Shown here one piece after another: positions 17,375 to 25,913 of a DNA stretch of 64,000 nucleotides. Position numbers and translations under genes: made by a program. The stretch lies in assembly GCF_014397005.1 (NCBI RefSeq), contig NZ_JACGWS010000014.1:1-64000 (forward strand). Reading direction: 5' to 3'. The notes beneath the pieces were generated by a model. The model was not told where the DNA came from. It did not search any database and worked only from the letters and a program-made list of their open reading frames with translations. The number at the start of each line of letters is the position of its first letter. Positions within the stretch are counted from its first letter, which is position 1. This DNA comes from Kordia aestuariivivens. GTDB lineage: Bacteria > Bacteroidota > Bacteroidia > Flavobacteriales > Flavobacteriaceae.

Positions 17375-17514
17375 ATTATTTTATGTTACGTTTACTACTT
17401 AAAGATAGCTTTTTTTTTAAAACAAAAAATTCATTCTAAATTAGAATCGAAAATAAAATACAATTGCTGTTACAAATTTTTTACTAATTTTAAATTTCCA
17501 AAATAAACAATCTC

Positions 17515-17973
17515 ATGAAATACGAAGCTAATTCTGTTGACGAATATATTGCACAACTTCCAGAAGATCGAAAAGAAGTAATAGCCAAAATTAGAAGTAT
17601 TCTTCAAGAAAATTTACCCAAAGGTTTTTCAGAAACAATTGGCTACAACATGCCATCTTTTGTAGTTTCACATGATACCTATCCAAACGGTTATCATTGC
17701 GATCCGAAACTTCCATTGCCTTTTATTAGTTTTGCTTCGCAGAAGAATTTTGTAGCGTTGTATCACATGGGAATTTATGCAAATCCTGAATTGTTAGCTT
17801 GGTTTACAACCGAATATCCTAAACATTCTAAACGCAAGCTAGATATGGGGAAAAGCTGTATTCGTTTTAAAAAAATGGACGATATTCCGTATGTCTTACT
17901 CACGGAATTGGCAACAAAAATGACACCTCAAGATTGGATTGATTTGTATGAAGCAAATGTGATAAAGAAGTAG
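17515..17973 (+). CDS. DUF1801 domain-containing protein
   Basis: This 152-residue cytoplasmic protein begins YEANSVDEYIAQLPEDRKEVIAKIR and contains ETIGYNMPSF, FISFASQKNFVALYHMGIY and GKSCIRFKKMDDIPYVLL. This is the DUF1801 (YdhG-like) pattern. The fold resembles the CyaY/YjbR group, and no biochemical role is established. It is a single gene transcribed away from the VOC gene. Confidence 0.88.
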   Translation: MKYEANSVDEYIAQLPEDRKEVIAKIRSILQENLPKGFSETIGYNMPSFVVSHDTYPNGYHCDPKLPLPFISFASQKNFVALYHMGIYANPELLAWFTTEYPKHSKRKLDMGKSCIRFKKMDDIPYVLLTELATKMTPQDWIDLYEANVIKK

Positions 17974-18217
17974 TTTTGGTTACTTCCGAGCAATTTTAGT
18001 GTTGTTATCAAAATTAATAGCAAATGAATTCATTCTAACTTTGCAATAATTTATAGGTATAGAAATCAATAAATAGTAAAGATTTTACTTTCAAAAATAC
18101 AGTTTATCTGATATTTAATTCTGAATAACTAATTGTTCAAAACATACAATCTAAAATTCTATTTTATTTTATTTTTTTACTTCTTTTGAGTAACTAATAA
18201 AATAATTAGCTTAGTTT

Positions 18218-18331
18218 ATGACCTATTTAAGTAAAAAAGATCGCATCATTACTTGGATTATAATTATCCCTTCAGTTATAACTTCTTTAGTTGCCTTAGC
18301 TTATATTGCTGAATTTCTATTCACTTTATAA
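18218..18331 (+). CDS. Possible 37-residue single-span membrane protein
   Basis: This short frame begins MTYLSKKDRIITW and continues with one hydrophobic segment (about residues 10-37, ending AEFLFTL). Positive charges precede the membrane segment, so it would sit N-in. It lies in a 400-nt gap otherwise without genes. It has no recognised relatives and could be chance. The rest of the gap (17974-18217 and 18332-18376) shows only AT-rich DNA. Confidence 0.35.
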   Translation: MTYLSKKDRIITWIIIIPSVITSLVALAYIAEFLFTL

Positions 18332-18376
18332 GTATTCATGCACTTCAGAAAAGGAGTAACATATTGGTGATCTTCA

Positions 18377-19036
18377 TCAAGAATGTAATTCGCGGTAGCG
18401 TTTTATGATATCATCAATACTTTTGATTGTTTTTTTGCACCAATCAAACCGTTTTTCTAAAATTTCATTTTCAGTCAATTGCCAAGCAATGTCAGAGTTT
18501 CGCAATAAATTCGTCACATGCTGAATAGTGATAGCGGCAGAAACAGAAATATTAAGGCTTTCAGTAAAACCTACCATTGGAATTTTTAAAAATTCGTCTG
18601 CTTGCGCTAATACTTCTTCGCTTAAACCTTCTGTTTCTTTTCCGAAAAAGAAAGCTGCTTTTTGCGTTACATCAAACTCATGTAAGTATTGAGAATCTGT
18701 ATGCGGTGTTGTCGCTATAATACGATATCCTTGCTGTTTTAGCGTATCAATACAGGTTTGTGTATTACTATATCGCTGAATATCAACCCATTTTTGTGCG
18801 CCCATCGCAATTTCCCGATCCATCTTTTTCCCCAATTGCGCTTCCACTACATGCACATCTTGCACGCCAAAAACGTCACAACTACGCAATACTGCGCTTG
18901 TATTATGGAGTTGATATACATCTTCCACAGCAACTGTAAAATGGCGTGTACGCGACGCTAACACTTTGGTAAACAGACCTCTCCTTCGTTCCGTAAGATA
19001 CCCTTCAAGATGTTCTAGTAATTCTTTGTCGATCAT
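18377..19036 (-). CDS. trmH: tRNA (guanosine-2'-O-)-methyltransferase, TrmH family
   Basis: This 219-residue SPOUT methyltransferase has the TrmH order: N-terminal RRRGLFTKVLASRTRHFTVAVEDVYQLHNTSAVLRSCDVFGV, then FFFGKETEGLSEE and FTESLNISVSAAI, which form the S-adenosylmethionine-binding knot. It is likely to methylate G18 in the D-loop of tRNA. Length and motifs fit TrmH better than the longer rRNA-directed RlmB. Its promoter box lies almost at the start codon. Confidence 0.92.
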   Translation of the reverse strand: MIDKELLEHLEGYLTERRRGLFTKVLASRTRHFTVAVEDVYQLHNTSAVLRSCDVFGVQDVHVVEAQLGKKMDREIAMGAQKWVDIQRYSNTQTCIDTLKQQGYRIIATTPHTDSQYLHEFDVTQKAAFFFGKETEGLSEEVLAQADEFLKIPMVGFTESLNISVSAAITIQHVTNLLRNSDIAWQLTENEILEKRFDWCKKTIKSIDDIIKRYRELHS

Positions 19037-19040
19037 ATTG

Positions 19041-19048
19041 CAAAACTA
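19041..19048 (-). promoter_or_regulatory. -7 box TAGTTTTG before trmH
   Basis: A TAnnTTTG match lies 4 nt upstream of the trmH ATG on the minus strand, which suggests a leaderless or very short-leader mRNA. Confidence 0.4.
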
Positions 19049-19107
19049 TCATAAAAACAGATTCGAGCAAAATAGTAACCACAATTATAAAATCGATATA
19101 ATTTGGT

Positions 19108-19115
19108 TATTTTTG
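19108..19115 (+). promoter_or_regulatory. -7 box TATTTTTG before the TPR gene
   Basis: A TAnnTTTG match lies 19 nt upstream of the ATG at 19135, a usual spacing for a short leader. Confidence 0.5.
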
Positions 19116-19134
19116 TTTTCCTAAAACATATTAA

Positions 19135-20310
19135 ATGAAATATATTTTCACTTTGCTCCTATGCTGTTTTTCTACAATCATATTTGCACAAAATTTTGCT
19201 GTAAACGATTCTATTAACGATGCTACAGTTATTGTATTTGGAGAACAACTTCAAGATTCTTTTTATGAAAAAGAAACCACGTTTTTTATAAATAATTTTG
19301 ACAAAGATGGTTTTACTAAAAAAGTGGTATTAAGTCTAGAAGAAACAAATAAGAGTCAGAAAATAAAGAAGTTTAACTCATCATTCAAAGATGGTTTTTT
19401 TAAAGGATTTGAGGCGTTTCCATTGAAAATTATCGAAAGCATGGAAAAAGACAATTCGTATGATATTGTCAACTATTATTACAACGATAGTGAACAAAAA
19501 TATCATTTGCTATTTCGTATGTTTTCAGATGAAGAAGGATTAAATTATCATGATTATCAATTAAATTATGTAAATGAAAAGTTTCTTATTGAAGATTTAT
19601 ACATCTATTCTACGGGCGAATATTTGAGTGAAACCTTACGCCAGCTATATCTTATGGCAATTCCAAAACAGTATATTGATGATATTGATATAAAAAGAAA
19701 TCGAATTGCCAATATTCTCTTTATTCTTCAATACAAAAAATTACTAGAAAAGCAAGAGTATAAAAAAGCATTTGATTTGTTGAATAATTTAGAAGGCGAC
19801 ATTAAAAATCAGAAGATCTATTATACACTGAAAATTCAAGTTGCTTCCGAGATTAATGATGTTTATTATATGGAAGCTATTGATGAATTGTTGAAAAAAT
19901 TTCCTGATGATCCTTCTACACAACTCATGGCAGTAGACTATCATGTGATGTTGAAAGATTACAATGCTACAATGGGCGCTTTAAATGCATTACAAGAAGC
20001 TACCGAAGATGATTTTATAGAATATGTAAAAGGAAATATGGCGTGGGAATTTGAAGATTATGAAGGTGCCGAAAAAGCATATACGTATATCATGAACGAA
20101 TATCCAAACTATGAAATGGCAAAAATAAGTTTGCTGTATTTGTATGATTTTTTAGAGAAACATGAAGATAATATTCTATTGCTCAATAAAATGATTGATA
20201 GTGAAGAATATACCAAACAAGATTTGGTAGATTTCATCGATGATAAAGAAAATGAATTTGAACATTTACCAAACGCTCCAATTTATAAGAAATGGAAAGA
20301 AAAAAAATAG
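19135..20310 (+). CDS. Secreted TPR-like protein of unknown function
   Basis: The product is a 391-residue protein with a signal peptide (MKYIFTLLLCCFSTIIFAQ). The first half has no recognised domain. The second half (about 195-380) is helical with TPR-like repeats, for example EYKKAFDLLNNLEGDIKNQKIYYTLKI and GNMAWEFEDYEGAEKAYTYIMNEYPNYEMA. Its last 19 nt overlap the start of the sirtuin gene in another frame, so the two should be translated from one mRNA. The link to the sirtuin is positional only. Confidence 0.65.
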   Translation: MKYIFTLLLCCFSTIIFAQNFAVNDSINDATVIVFGEQLQDSFYEKETTFFINNFDKDGFTKKVVLSLEETNKSQKIKKFNSSFKDGFFKGFEAFPLKIIESMEKDNSYDIVNYYYNDSEQKYHLLFRMFSDEEGLNYHDYQLNYVNEKFLIEDLYIYSTGEYLSETLRQLYLMAIPKQYIDDIDIKRNRIANILFILQYKKLLEKQEYKKAFDLLNNLEGDIKNQKIYYTLKIQVASEINDVYYMEAIDELLKKFPDDPSTQLMAVDYHVMLKDYNATMGALNALQEATEDDFIEYVKGNMAWEFEDYEGAEKAYTYIMNEYPNYEMAKISLLYLYDFLEKHEDNILLLNKMIDSEEYTKQDLVDFIDDKENEFEHLPNAPIYKKWKEKK

Positions 20311-20981
20311 TTATTCTTACCGGCGCAGGAATTAGCGCAGAAAGCGGAATTAAAACGTTTCGTGATGCAGATGGCTTGTGGGAAGGACATGATATTATGG
20401 AAGTTGCATCGCCTAATGGTTTTGAGGAAAATCCGGTGTTGGTATTGGACTTTTACAATCAAAGAAGAAAACAATTGAAAGAAGTTACTCCAAATGAAGG
20501 CCATAAAGCATTGGTTTCTTTGGAAGAACAATACGATGTTACAGTAATTACGCAAAATGTAGACAATTTGCATGAACGCGCAGGAAGTTCTAATATTGTG
20601 CATTTGCATGGCGAATTGTCAAAAGTGAGAAGTACTAAATCACCGTATAAAGTTTATGAGTGTACGGAAGATATTGTGTTAGGCGATTTGTGTGAACATG
20701 GCGCACAATTGCGTCCACATATTGTTTGGTTTGGCGAAGAAGTTCCAATGATTGAAACGGCTGTTGCAAAATGTATACAGGCAGAAATTTTAATTATTAT
20801 CGGAACATCTATGCAAGTATATCCTGCCGCAAGCTTGATAGATTACGTACCAAAAAACACTCGTATTTACTTTATAGATCCAAAACCTGCTGTTCCACAA
20901 AAATCATATCAAAATTTGACAGTGATTGCTGAAAACGCTTCGGTTGGTGTGCCTAAAGTGGTTAGGGAATTATTGAATTAA
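20292..20981 (+). CDS. cobB: NAD-dependent protein deacylase (Sir2 family)
   Basis: This 229-residue class III sirtuin removes acyl groups from lysine with NAD. Motifs are ILTGAGISAESGIKTFRD at the N-terminus, VITQNVDNLHERAG (catalytic region), VHLHGEL with the catalytic His, RPHIVWFGEEVP, IIIGTSMQVYPAASL and YFIDPKP. The four-Cys zinc knuckle of many sirtuins is reduced: YECTEDIVLGDLCEHG shows only two Cys, as in some bacterial Sir2 enzymes. An aromatic-rich acyl-pocket signature for desuccinylation was not established. Confidence 0.94.
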   Translation: MERKKIVILTGAGISAESGIKTFRDADGLWEGHDIMEVASPNGFEENPVLVLDFYNQRRKQLKEVTPNEGHKALVSLEEQYDVTVITQNVDNLHERAGSSNIVHLHGELSKVRSTKSPYKVYECTEDIVLGDLCEHGAQLRPHIVWFGEEVPMIETAVAKCIQAEILIIIGTSMQVYPAASLIDYVPKNTRIYFIDPKPAVPQKSYQNLTVIAENASVGVPKVVRELLN

Positions 20982-21126
20982 TTTGAAAATTGTATTCCGA
21001 GTACTTCTCGATATAAAATTTCATCATTTCATTTTAATGAACTGATGAAATTTCACTCAAAGTAACGCTCATATTATTTTTTAGCAATGAGAAATTGACA
21101 CATTATCAAATTTTCAAATTAAAAAA

Positions 21127-21603
21127 TTACTGCGGTTTTTGCTGTCCTAATGCCATAATTGCACGTGCATTTTTTACCCAATCAGCAATTTCTTGTACTT
21201 GTGTTTCGGTTAGTTTTGCATCACTATGTGTCCATAAATACGAACCAATTGGCATGTGCCCTTTTTCAATTTCTTCAATAACCTCTTCGAGTTTATGATC
21301 TTTTCGTTTCCAAGAATACGTACTCCATTCTGAAAAATTTAACTCGTCTTTTCCGTGTTTCACATGGTTAGCCATCCAATACGAAACTGGTTCTATGTTA
21401 TTATACCAAGGATAGCGCGTATTGCTTGAGTGACAATCATAGCAAGCAACCTTCAAGGTAGCTTGTACTGAAGCTGGCGGATTGGTTTCTGTTAAAAATG
21501 GTTGCAAGTCTGCAATATCACCTTCATTTTTTTCGGGCCCAAAAAATTGTAAAATTACCAATACAATTAATGCCAAAACTGCGATCTTTTTAACTATCTT
21601 CAT
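21127..21603 (-). CDS. Haem-binding domain-containing membrane-anchored protein
   Basis: This 158-residue protein has an N-terminal membrane anchor (IVKKIAVLALIVLVILQFFGP). A domain with one CYDCHSS (CxxCH) c-type haem motif follows at about residue 58, then RYPWYNNIEPVSYWMANHVKHGKDELNFSEW. This is the pattern of the Bacteroidetes haem-binding domain found in small periplasmic cytochromes. The ATG at 21603 begins right at the anchor. An upstream in-frame TTG at 21654 would overlap the divergent gene and is unlikely. The redox partner is unknown. Confidence 0.9.
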   Translation of the reverse strand: MKIVKKIAVLALIVLVILQFFGPEKNEGDIADLQPFLTETNPPASVQATLKVACYDCHSSNTRYPWYNNIEPVSYWMANHVKHGKDELNFSEWSTYSWKRKDHKLEEVIEEIEKGHMPIGSYLWTHSDAKLTETQVQEIADWVKNARAIMALGQQKPQ

Positions 21604-21639
21604 GTCGTTGTTTTTATTTGGTCTAAAAATATAAAAAGT

Positions 21640-22212
21640 ATGACGTTTGAACAACTCTATTCGGAGCTAAATTATGTTAATCATTCTCGCGAGAAGCGAA
21701 AATATTATGCTGATATTGTTTTAAACAATCTTAGTTTATTGCCAACACTCCTAAAAGTGGTATTTACTATAGACGATAAAATTTCAGCTAGAGCCGCTTG
21801 GTTATTTGAGTTTGTCGCTAGAGAAAACTTAGATGCAATACTTCCCTATTTAGATACCTATCTTGAAAAGATGCACACCGTACATTTAGATCCTGCAGTA
21901 CGACCAATGGCGAAAGTTGCCGAATATTTGATTGAAGCATATTACCATAAAGAACCTAATCAAACTCAAGAAAAGTTAACCAAAAAACAGCGCGAAAAAA
22001 TTACAGAAGCTTGTTTTGATTGGATGATAAGCGATCAAAAAGTAGCTGTAAAAGCCTATTCTATGCGTTCTTTGTATTTATTAGGAAAAGAATTTGATTG
22101 GATTCATGAAGAATTATTGATCATTTTAGAGCGCGATTACACTTCGCAAAGTGCTGCTTTTAAAGCAAGAGGGCGCGAACTCATCAAGAGAATTAAAAAA
22201 GCTAAAAAGTAA
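21640..22212 (+). CDS. Helical (HEAT-like) protein upstream of purB
   Basis: The product is a 190-residue cytoplasmic protein, entirely helical by inspection, with repeat-like segments such as ISARAAWLFEFVAREN, RPMAKVAEYLIEAYY and VKAYSMRSLYLLGKEFDW. It ends in a basic RIKKAKK tail. Homologues beside purB are sometimes labelled adenylosuccinate lyase by transfer, but none of that enzyme's motifs are present. It is divergent from the haem-binding gene, and the intervening 36 nt must hold both promoters. The function is unknown. Confidence 0.65.
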   Translation: MTFEQLYSELNYVNHSREKRKYYADIVLNNLSLLPTLLKVVFTIDDKISARAAWLFEFVARENLDAILPYLDTYLEKMHTVHLDPAVRPMAKVAEYLIEAYYHKEPNQTQEKLTKKQREKITEACFDWMISDQKVAVKAYSMRSLYLLGKEFDWIHEELLIILERDYTSQSAAFKARGRELIKRIKKAKK

Positions 22213-22242
22213 AAAATATTGAATTAAAAGCAATGGAACAAG

Positions 22243-22250
22243 TATATTTG
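22243..22250 (+). promoter_or_regulatory. -7 box TATATTTG before purB
   Basis: This perfect TAnnTTTG lies 26 nt upstream of the purB ATG, with TTG at 22219-22221 as a weak -33 element. Confidence 0.6.
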
Positions 22251-22276
22251 TATGCTTAAACAACAACACAACTACA

Positions 22277-23620
22277 ATGACCCTTACTACGCTCAACGCA
22301 ATTTCCCCTATTGACGGAAGATATCGTAACAAAACCATCACTTTAGCTAATTATTTTAGTGAAGAATCACTTATAAAATATCGTGTTTTAGTCGAGATTG
22401 AATATTTTATCGCTTTATGCAATATTCCTTTACCACAATTAGAAACTTTTGATGCTTCTTTGTTTGACGATTTGCGCAGTATTTATGAAAATTTTTCATC
22501 AGAAGACGCGCAAGCCATTAAAGAGATTGAAAAAGTAACCAATCATGATGTAAAAGCTGTTGAGTATTTCATCAAACAAGAATTTGACAAATTAGGGATT
22601 TCAAAATATAAAGAGTTTATCCACTTCGGATTAACGTCACAAGATATCAACAATACTGCCATTCCGCTTTCTATTAAAGAAGCTTTACAAGAAGTATATC
22701 TTCCTGAATTGGTTAGCGTATTAGAAAAATTGAAAGAATTGGCAACCGAATGGGCTGCTATTCCAATGTTGGCAAGAACGCACGGACAACCTGCTTCACC
22801 AACGCGTTTAGGAAAAGAAATTGAAGTATTTATTACACGTGTGGAAGCACAAGTTGAATCGATTTCAGGAATTCCGCATGCAGCGAAATTTGGTGGTGCC
22901 ACAGGAAACTTTAACGCACACAAAGTTGCGTATCCAGCAATTGACTGGAAAGCCTTTGGAAATGATTTTGTAGAGCGTATTTTAGGATTGCACCATTCAT
23001 TCCCAACAACACAAATAGAACATTACGATCATCTTGCTGGAATTTTTGATGGATTGAAACGTATCAATACTATTTTAATTGATTTAGATAGAGATTTCTG
23101 GACGTATATTTCTATGGATTACTTCAAACAAAAAATCAAAGCGGGCGAAGTTGGCTCATCTGCCATGCCACATAAAGTAAATCCTATTGATTTTGAAAAC
23201 AGCGAAGGGAATTTAGGGATTGCAAATGCGATCTTTACACATTTGTCTGCAAAGTTGCCAATTTCGCGTTTACAGCGTGATTTAACAGACTCTACGGTGT
23301 TACGTAATGTTGGTGTTCCTTTTGGACATACTGTCATTGGATTTCAGTCTACTTTAAAAGGATTGACCAAGTTATTATTGAATGAAAAGAAGTTTGCAGA
23401 AGACCTAGAAAACAATTGGGCAGTTGTTGCAGAAGCCATTCAAACGATTTTAAGAAGGGAAAGTTACCCAAATCCGTATGAAGCACTGAAAGGATTGACA
23501 AGAACTAACGAAAAGATAAATGAAGCGTCAATTGCCGAATTTATTGACACTTTAACGATTTCAGACACTATAAAATCTGAATTAAAAAGCATAAATCCAA
23601 ATAATTATACAGGAATTTAA
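22277..23620 (+). CDS. purB: Adenylosuccinate lyase
   Basis: This 447-residue fumarase/aspartase-superfamily enzyme catalyses two steps of purine synthesis, release of fumarate from SAICAR and from adenylosuccinate. Motifs are SPIDGRYRN at the N-terminus, EKVTNHDVKAVEYF, HFGLTSQDINNTA, LARTHGQPASPTRLGKE, the flexible signature loop GSSAMPHKVNPIDFENSEGN (catalytic Ser) and RESYPNPYEALKGLTR. Length matches the E. coli-type enzyme. It has its own promoter. Confidence 0.98.
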   Translation: MTLTTLNAISPIDGRYRNKTITLANYFSEESLIKYRVLVEIEYFIALCNIPLPQLETFDASLFDDLRSIYENFSSEDAQAIKEIEKVTNHDVKAVEYFIKQEFDKLGISKYKEFIHFGLTSQDINNTAIPLSIKEALQEVYLPELVSVLEKLKELATEWAAIPMLARTHGQPASPTRLGKEIEVFITRVEAQVESISGIPHAAKFGGATGNFNAHKVAYPAIDWKAFGNDFVERILGLHHSFPTTQIEHYDHLAGIFDGLKRINTILIDLDRDFWTYISMDYFKQKIKAGEVGSSAMPHKVNPIDFENSEGNLGIANAIFTHLSAKLPISRLQRDLTDSTVLRNVGVPFGHTVIGFQSTLKGLTKLLLNEKKFAEDLENNWAVVAEAIQTILRRESYPNPYEALKGLTRTNEKINEASIAEFIDTLTISDTIKSELKSINPNNYTGI

Positions 23621-23651
23621 CATTTAATGACAATTAGCGTGTTTTTTTTAT

Positions 23652-23659
23652 TAATTTTG
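23652..23659 (+). promoter_or_regulatory. -7 box TAATTTTG
   Basis: A TAnnTTTG match lies 31 nt upstream of the GTG start at 23691. Confidence 0.5.
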
Positions 23660-23690
23660 CAAAGCTAAAGAACTAACAAAATAAATCCCT

Positions 23691-24233
23691 GTGGATATCA
23701 AGCTAACACACTCGAAAGTAGACAAAAGTTTGGATGTTGCTGCGAATGTTGGACGGTTACAAATTAAAAAAGTAATCTACAACAAAGCATTCAAGTCTTT
23801 TATCAAGGACAAATACGGCTCTGGAATTCATTTCGGTAGTATGAACAACAACTTAGAAGAAATTCTCAAAAGGCTTTCGCTTGACGGGATAATGGAAGGT
23901 ATTGTTAAATTACCTTTAATAGATGTAAATACTTTGTCAGTTGTCAATGATTTGCAAAATGAATTTGCAGATTTTGACATTTATGAAAGTTTTACCTGTA
24001 CATTTTTAGCTAAAGATGGTATAAGTTCTGAGGAATTTATGAAAGGAATTGAAACGCTAAAGGAAAATTTCTTAGGTTCTTACAACAAAGAAGTACATTT
24101 AGAAATTACCCAGAAAGATTACGAAACTCGTTTGCTTACTAAGAAAAGAGAAATTAGAGAAATTAGCATTAGTATTATAATTGCTATTATTGCGCTGATT
24201 TTAATATACTTTTTCTCTAATAGGTTATTTTAA
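23691..24233 (+). CDS. Tail-anchored protein of unknown function
   Basis: This 180-residue protein has a soluble N-terminal part and one hydrophobic segment at the very C-terminus (ISISIIIAIIALILIYFF) followed by SNRLF. It looks tail-anchored, with the main domain in the cytoplasm. The start is GTG, since no ATG fits and the promoter box is at the right distance. No family was recognised. A strong terminator follows the stop. Confidence 0.6.
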   Translation: MDIKLTHSKVDKSLDVAANVGRLQIKKVIYNKAFKSFIKDKYGSGIHFGSMNNNLEEILKRLSLDGIMEGIVKLPLIDVNTLSVVNDLQNEFADFDIYESFTCTFLAKDGISSEEFMKGIETLKENFLGSYNKEVHLEITQKDYETRLLTKKREIREISISIIIAIIALILIYFFSNRLF

Positions 24234-24254
24234 ACGTAAATAATTATAAAAGAT

Positions 24255-24292
24255 AAGGCTACATGTATGCAATATACATGTAGCCTTTTTTA
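24255..24292. terminator. Bidirectional rho-independent terminator
   Basis: AAGGCTACATGTAT (24255-24268) and ATACATGTAGCCTT (24274-24287) make a perfect 14-bp stem with a GCAAT loop and T runs. It serves the convergent genes ending at 24233 (plus) and 24309 (minus). Confidence 0.92.
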
Positions 24293-24308
24293 GTTAAGTA
24301 TTCTTTTT

Positions 24309-24842
24309 TTAGTTTGTAATAAAACTTGTCAGTGCTCCAAGGTTAAAATCTCCTTGTGAAGAATTGCCCACCATTTTATACAATTCCATAAATTTATTCA
24401 TGGTCATGTCGTTACCGCTGACTCTTGCGACCGCAAAGCCCATTTCTTTATTTGATAAGAAAATAATAATCTCATCCATAGCATTTTCTTCACCTGAATA
24501 TTTGATGATTCCTTTGCTTCCAAAATTCATAAGCTCTTCGTACTTTTTCTGCTTCAAGATGGTTTTCACTCTTGTATTTTGGAGTTCAAAATCATCTTTC
24601 TTTTCTTGATCGTATTTGTATATCAATACATTTACACGATCAACAGCATCATACGCTATTTGTTGTTCTGGAGTTAACTTTAAGTTTGCAGGTTTTATAA
24701 GACTTTTTGGAATACTACTCGATGAGAAACCTACTTTTTCAGCATTTTCTAATATATAGTTTTGCAAGCTGTTTTTATCTGAACAACTGCTTATTCCAAT
24801 GGTTATAAAAACCAGTACTAAAATTGATTTTATAGTTTTCAT
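24309..24842 (-). CDS. DUF4252 domain-containing lipoprotein
   Basis: This 177-residue protein has a lipoprotein signal (VLVFITIGISSC, Cys at about 20) and a DUF4252 domain with NAMDEIIIFLSNKEMGFAVARVSGNDMTMNKFMEL. DUF4252 is a Bacteroidetes family of envelope proteins of unknown role, often beside ECF sigma factors. It is the last gene of the sigma factor operon, 99 nt after the related DUF4252 gene at 24942-25487, and ends at a shared terminator. Confidence 0.82.
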   Translation of the reverse strand: MKTIKSILVLVFITIGISSCSDKNSLQNYILENAEKVGFSSSSIPKSLIKPANLKLTPEQQIAYDAVDRVNVLIYKYDQEKKDDFELQNTRVKTILKQKKYEELMNFGSKGIIKYSGEENAMDEIIIFLSNKEMGFAVARVSGNDMTMNKFMELYKMVGNSSQGDFNLGALTSFITN

Positions 24843-24941
24843 GTGTTTTTTGATTGTTGATGATGAATGATGAATTCTTTGATACTATAAAAAAGTACGT
24901 CAATAGAGGAAACTATTGACGTACTTGAAACATATACGATG

Positions 24942-25487
24942 TTAGTTCTTTTTCTTTTTCGCGTCTTTTAAATGTTCTCCACCTGGGATATCCATTTTGC
25001 TTGTTAATTTAGAAATTTGATTTAAGTCAATATCTCCTGTTAACGATACAACAACCGTATTGATTTCTGTTTCGCTAATTTTAACTTTATCTTCAATTCC
25101 AGTGATGAACATTAATAGTTCTTTAACCTGTGTATCACTGCTTCCCGATTTTACGTAAAACATCATACGTGAACCACCTTCTCTTACTTCCATTAACTCT
25201 TCCAAGTCGTTTGAACGTCTTCCAACCCATTTTTGAAGGTCTGCTGAAATTTTAACATTGCTAGTTGCAATTGTTTTAAAACTCGTAATACTATTTACCA
25301 TTTTCAAAAATTCTTTTGCTTCTGGATCATCAGAATCGATGCCCATAGAAGCAAGCATTTTAAACATTCTTGGTTTGATAGAAACATAAGCAACTTCTTC
25401 GTTGTCTGCATATTTCTCAAAAATATTTTGTCCGAATGTAACTAATGGCAACGCCATTAAGAATACTAATACTATTATCTTTCTCAT
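24942..25487 (-). CDS. DUF4252 domain-containing secreted protein
   Basis: The product has 181 residues, with a signal peptide (IIVLVFLMALPLVTFGQ). The DUF4252 domain contains EEVAYVSIKPRMFKML, LEELMEVREGGSRMMFYVKSGSSDTQVKELLMFITG and VVSLTGDIDLNQISKLTSKM. It ends in a lysine-rich tail. It starts 3 nt after the anti-sigma-like gene. It has no lipobox, unlike its neighbour at 24309-24842, so the two paralogues should differ in location. Confidence 0.82.
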   Translation of the reverse strand: MRKIIVLVFLMALPLVTFGQNIFEKYADNEEVAYVSIKPRMFKMLASMGIDSDDPEAKEFLKMVNSITSFKTIATSNVKISADLQKWVGRRSNDLEELMEVREGGSRMMFYVKSGSSDTQVKELLMFITGIEDKVKISETEINTVVVSLTGDIDLNQISKLTSKMDIPGGEHLKDAKKKKN

Positions 25488-25490
25488 GTT

Positions 25491-25913
25491 TTAATTGTTT
25501 TCTGTTATAAAAATTTTGTTTGTTGTTTCTGTAAATTGATTTAAATGATTGATGTGACTAGCTCCATTATTAAAATTTTTGGAGACCATTGTCATTGTTG
25601 TTTTGAAATCTTCAAAAGCTTCACTAGCTAGTCGTTGTTCATTCCATTCATTAAAAAATAATCCTGTTGTGAGTAAAAATACCGCGGCAACTGAAATCCA
25701 TTTTAAATAGTTTTTTCTAGGTTTTAATGGAACATTGCGTGTTGATTGTTCTCCTCTTAAATTAGCGAAGTGTTGAAACATTGGTTGGTATTCTTGCAAA
25801 TGCGGCGCCACATTGTCTTGCGAAAAATACAACTGTAACGTTTGTTCTTCTTGAACCGTTGTTGTTGCTTCAAAATACTTCTCTAATAAATTTTCTATGT
25901 TAGCTAATTCCAT
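25491..25913 (-). CDS. Putative anti-sigma factor (single-span membrane protein)
   Basis: This 140-residue protein has a cytoplasmic N-terminal half with IENLLEKYFEATTTVQEEQTL, one membrane span (KWISVAAVFLLTTGLFF, about residues 70-86) and a short outer part. The N-terminal 'EKYFEATTTVQEE' pattern is typical of Bacteroidetes membrane proteins that follow ECF sigma genes. Its start overlaps the sigma factor gene by 14 nt, which supports a sigma/anti-sigma pair. Anti-sigma activity is inferred from size, topology and position. Confidence 0.7.
   Translation of the reverse strand: MELANIENLLEKYFEATTTVQEEQTLQLYFSQDNVAPHLQEYQPMFQHFANLRGEQSTRNVPLKPRKNYLKWISVAAVFLLTTGLFFNEWNEQRLASEAFEDFKTTMTMVSKNFNNGASHINHLNQFTETTNKIFITENN

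Noticed and set aside
21640-22212. Calling this gene adenylosuccinate lyase because of its purB neighbour
   Set aside because: None of the lyase motifs are present; they are all in the separate gene at 22277-23620.
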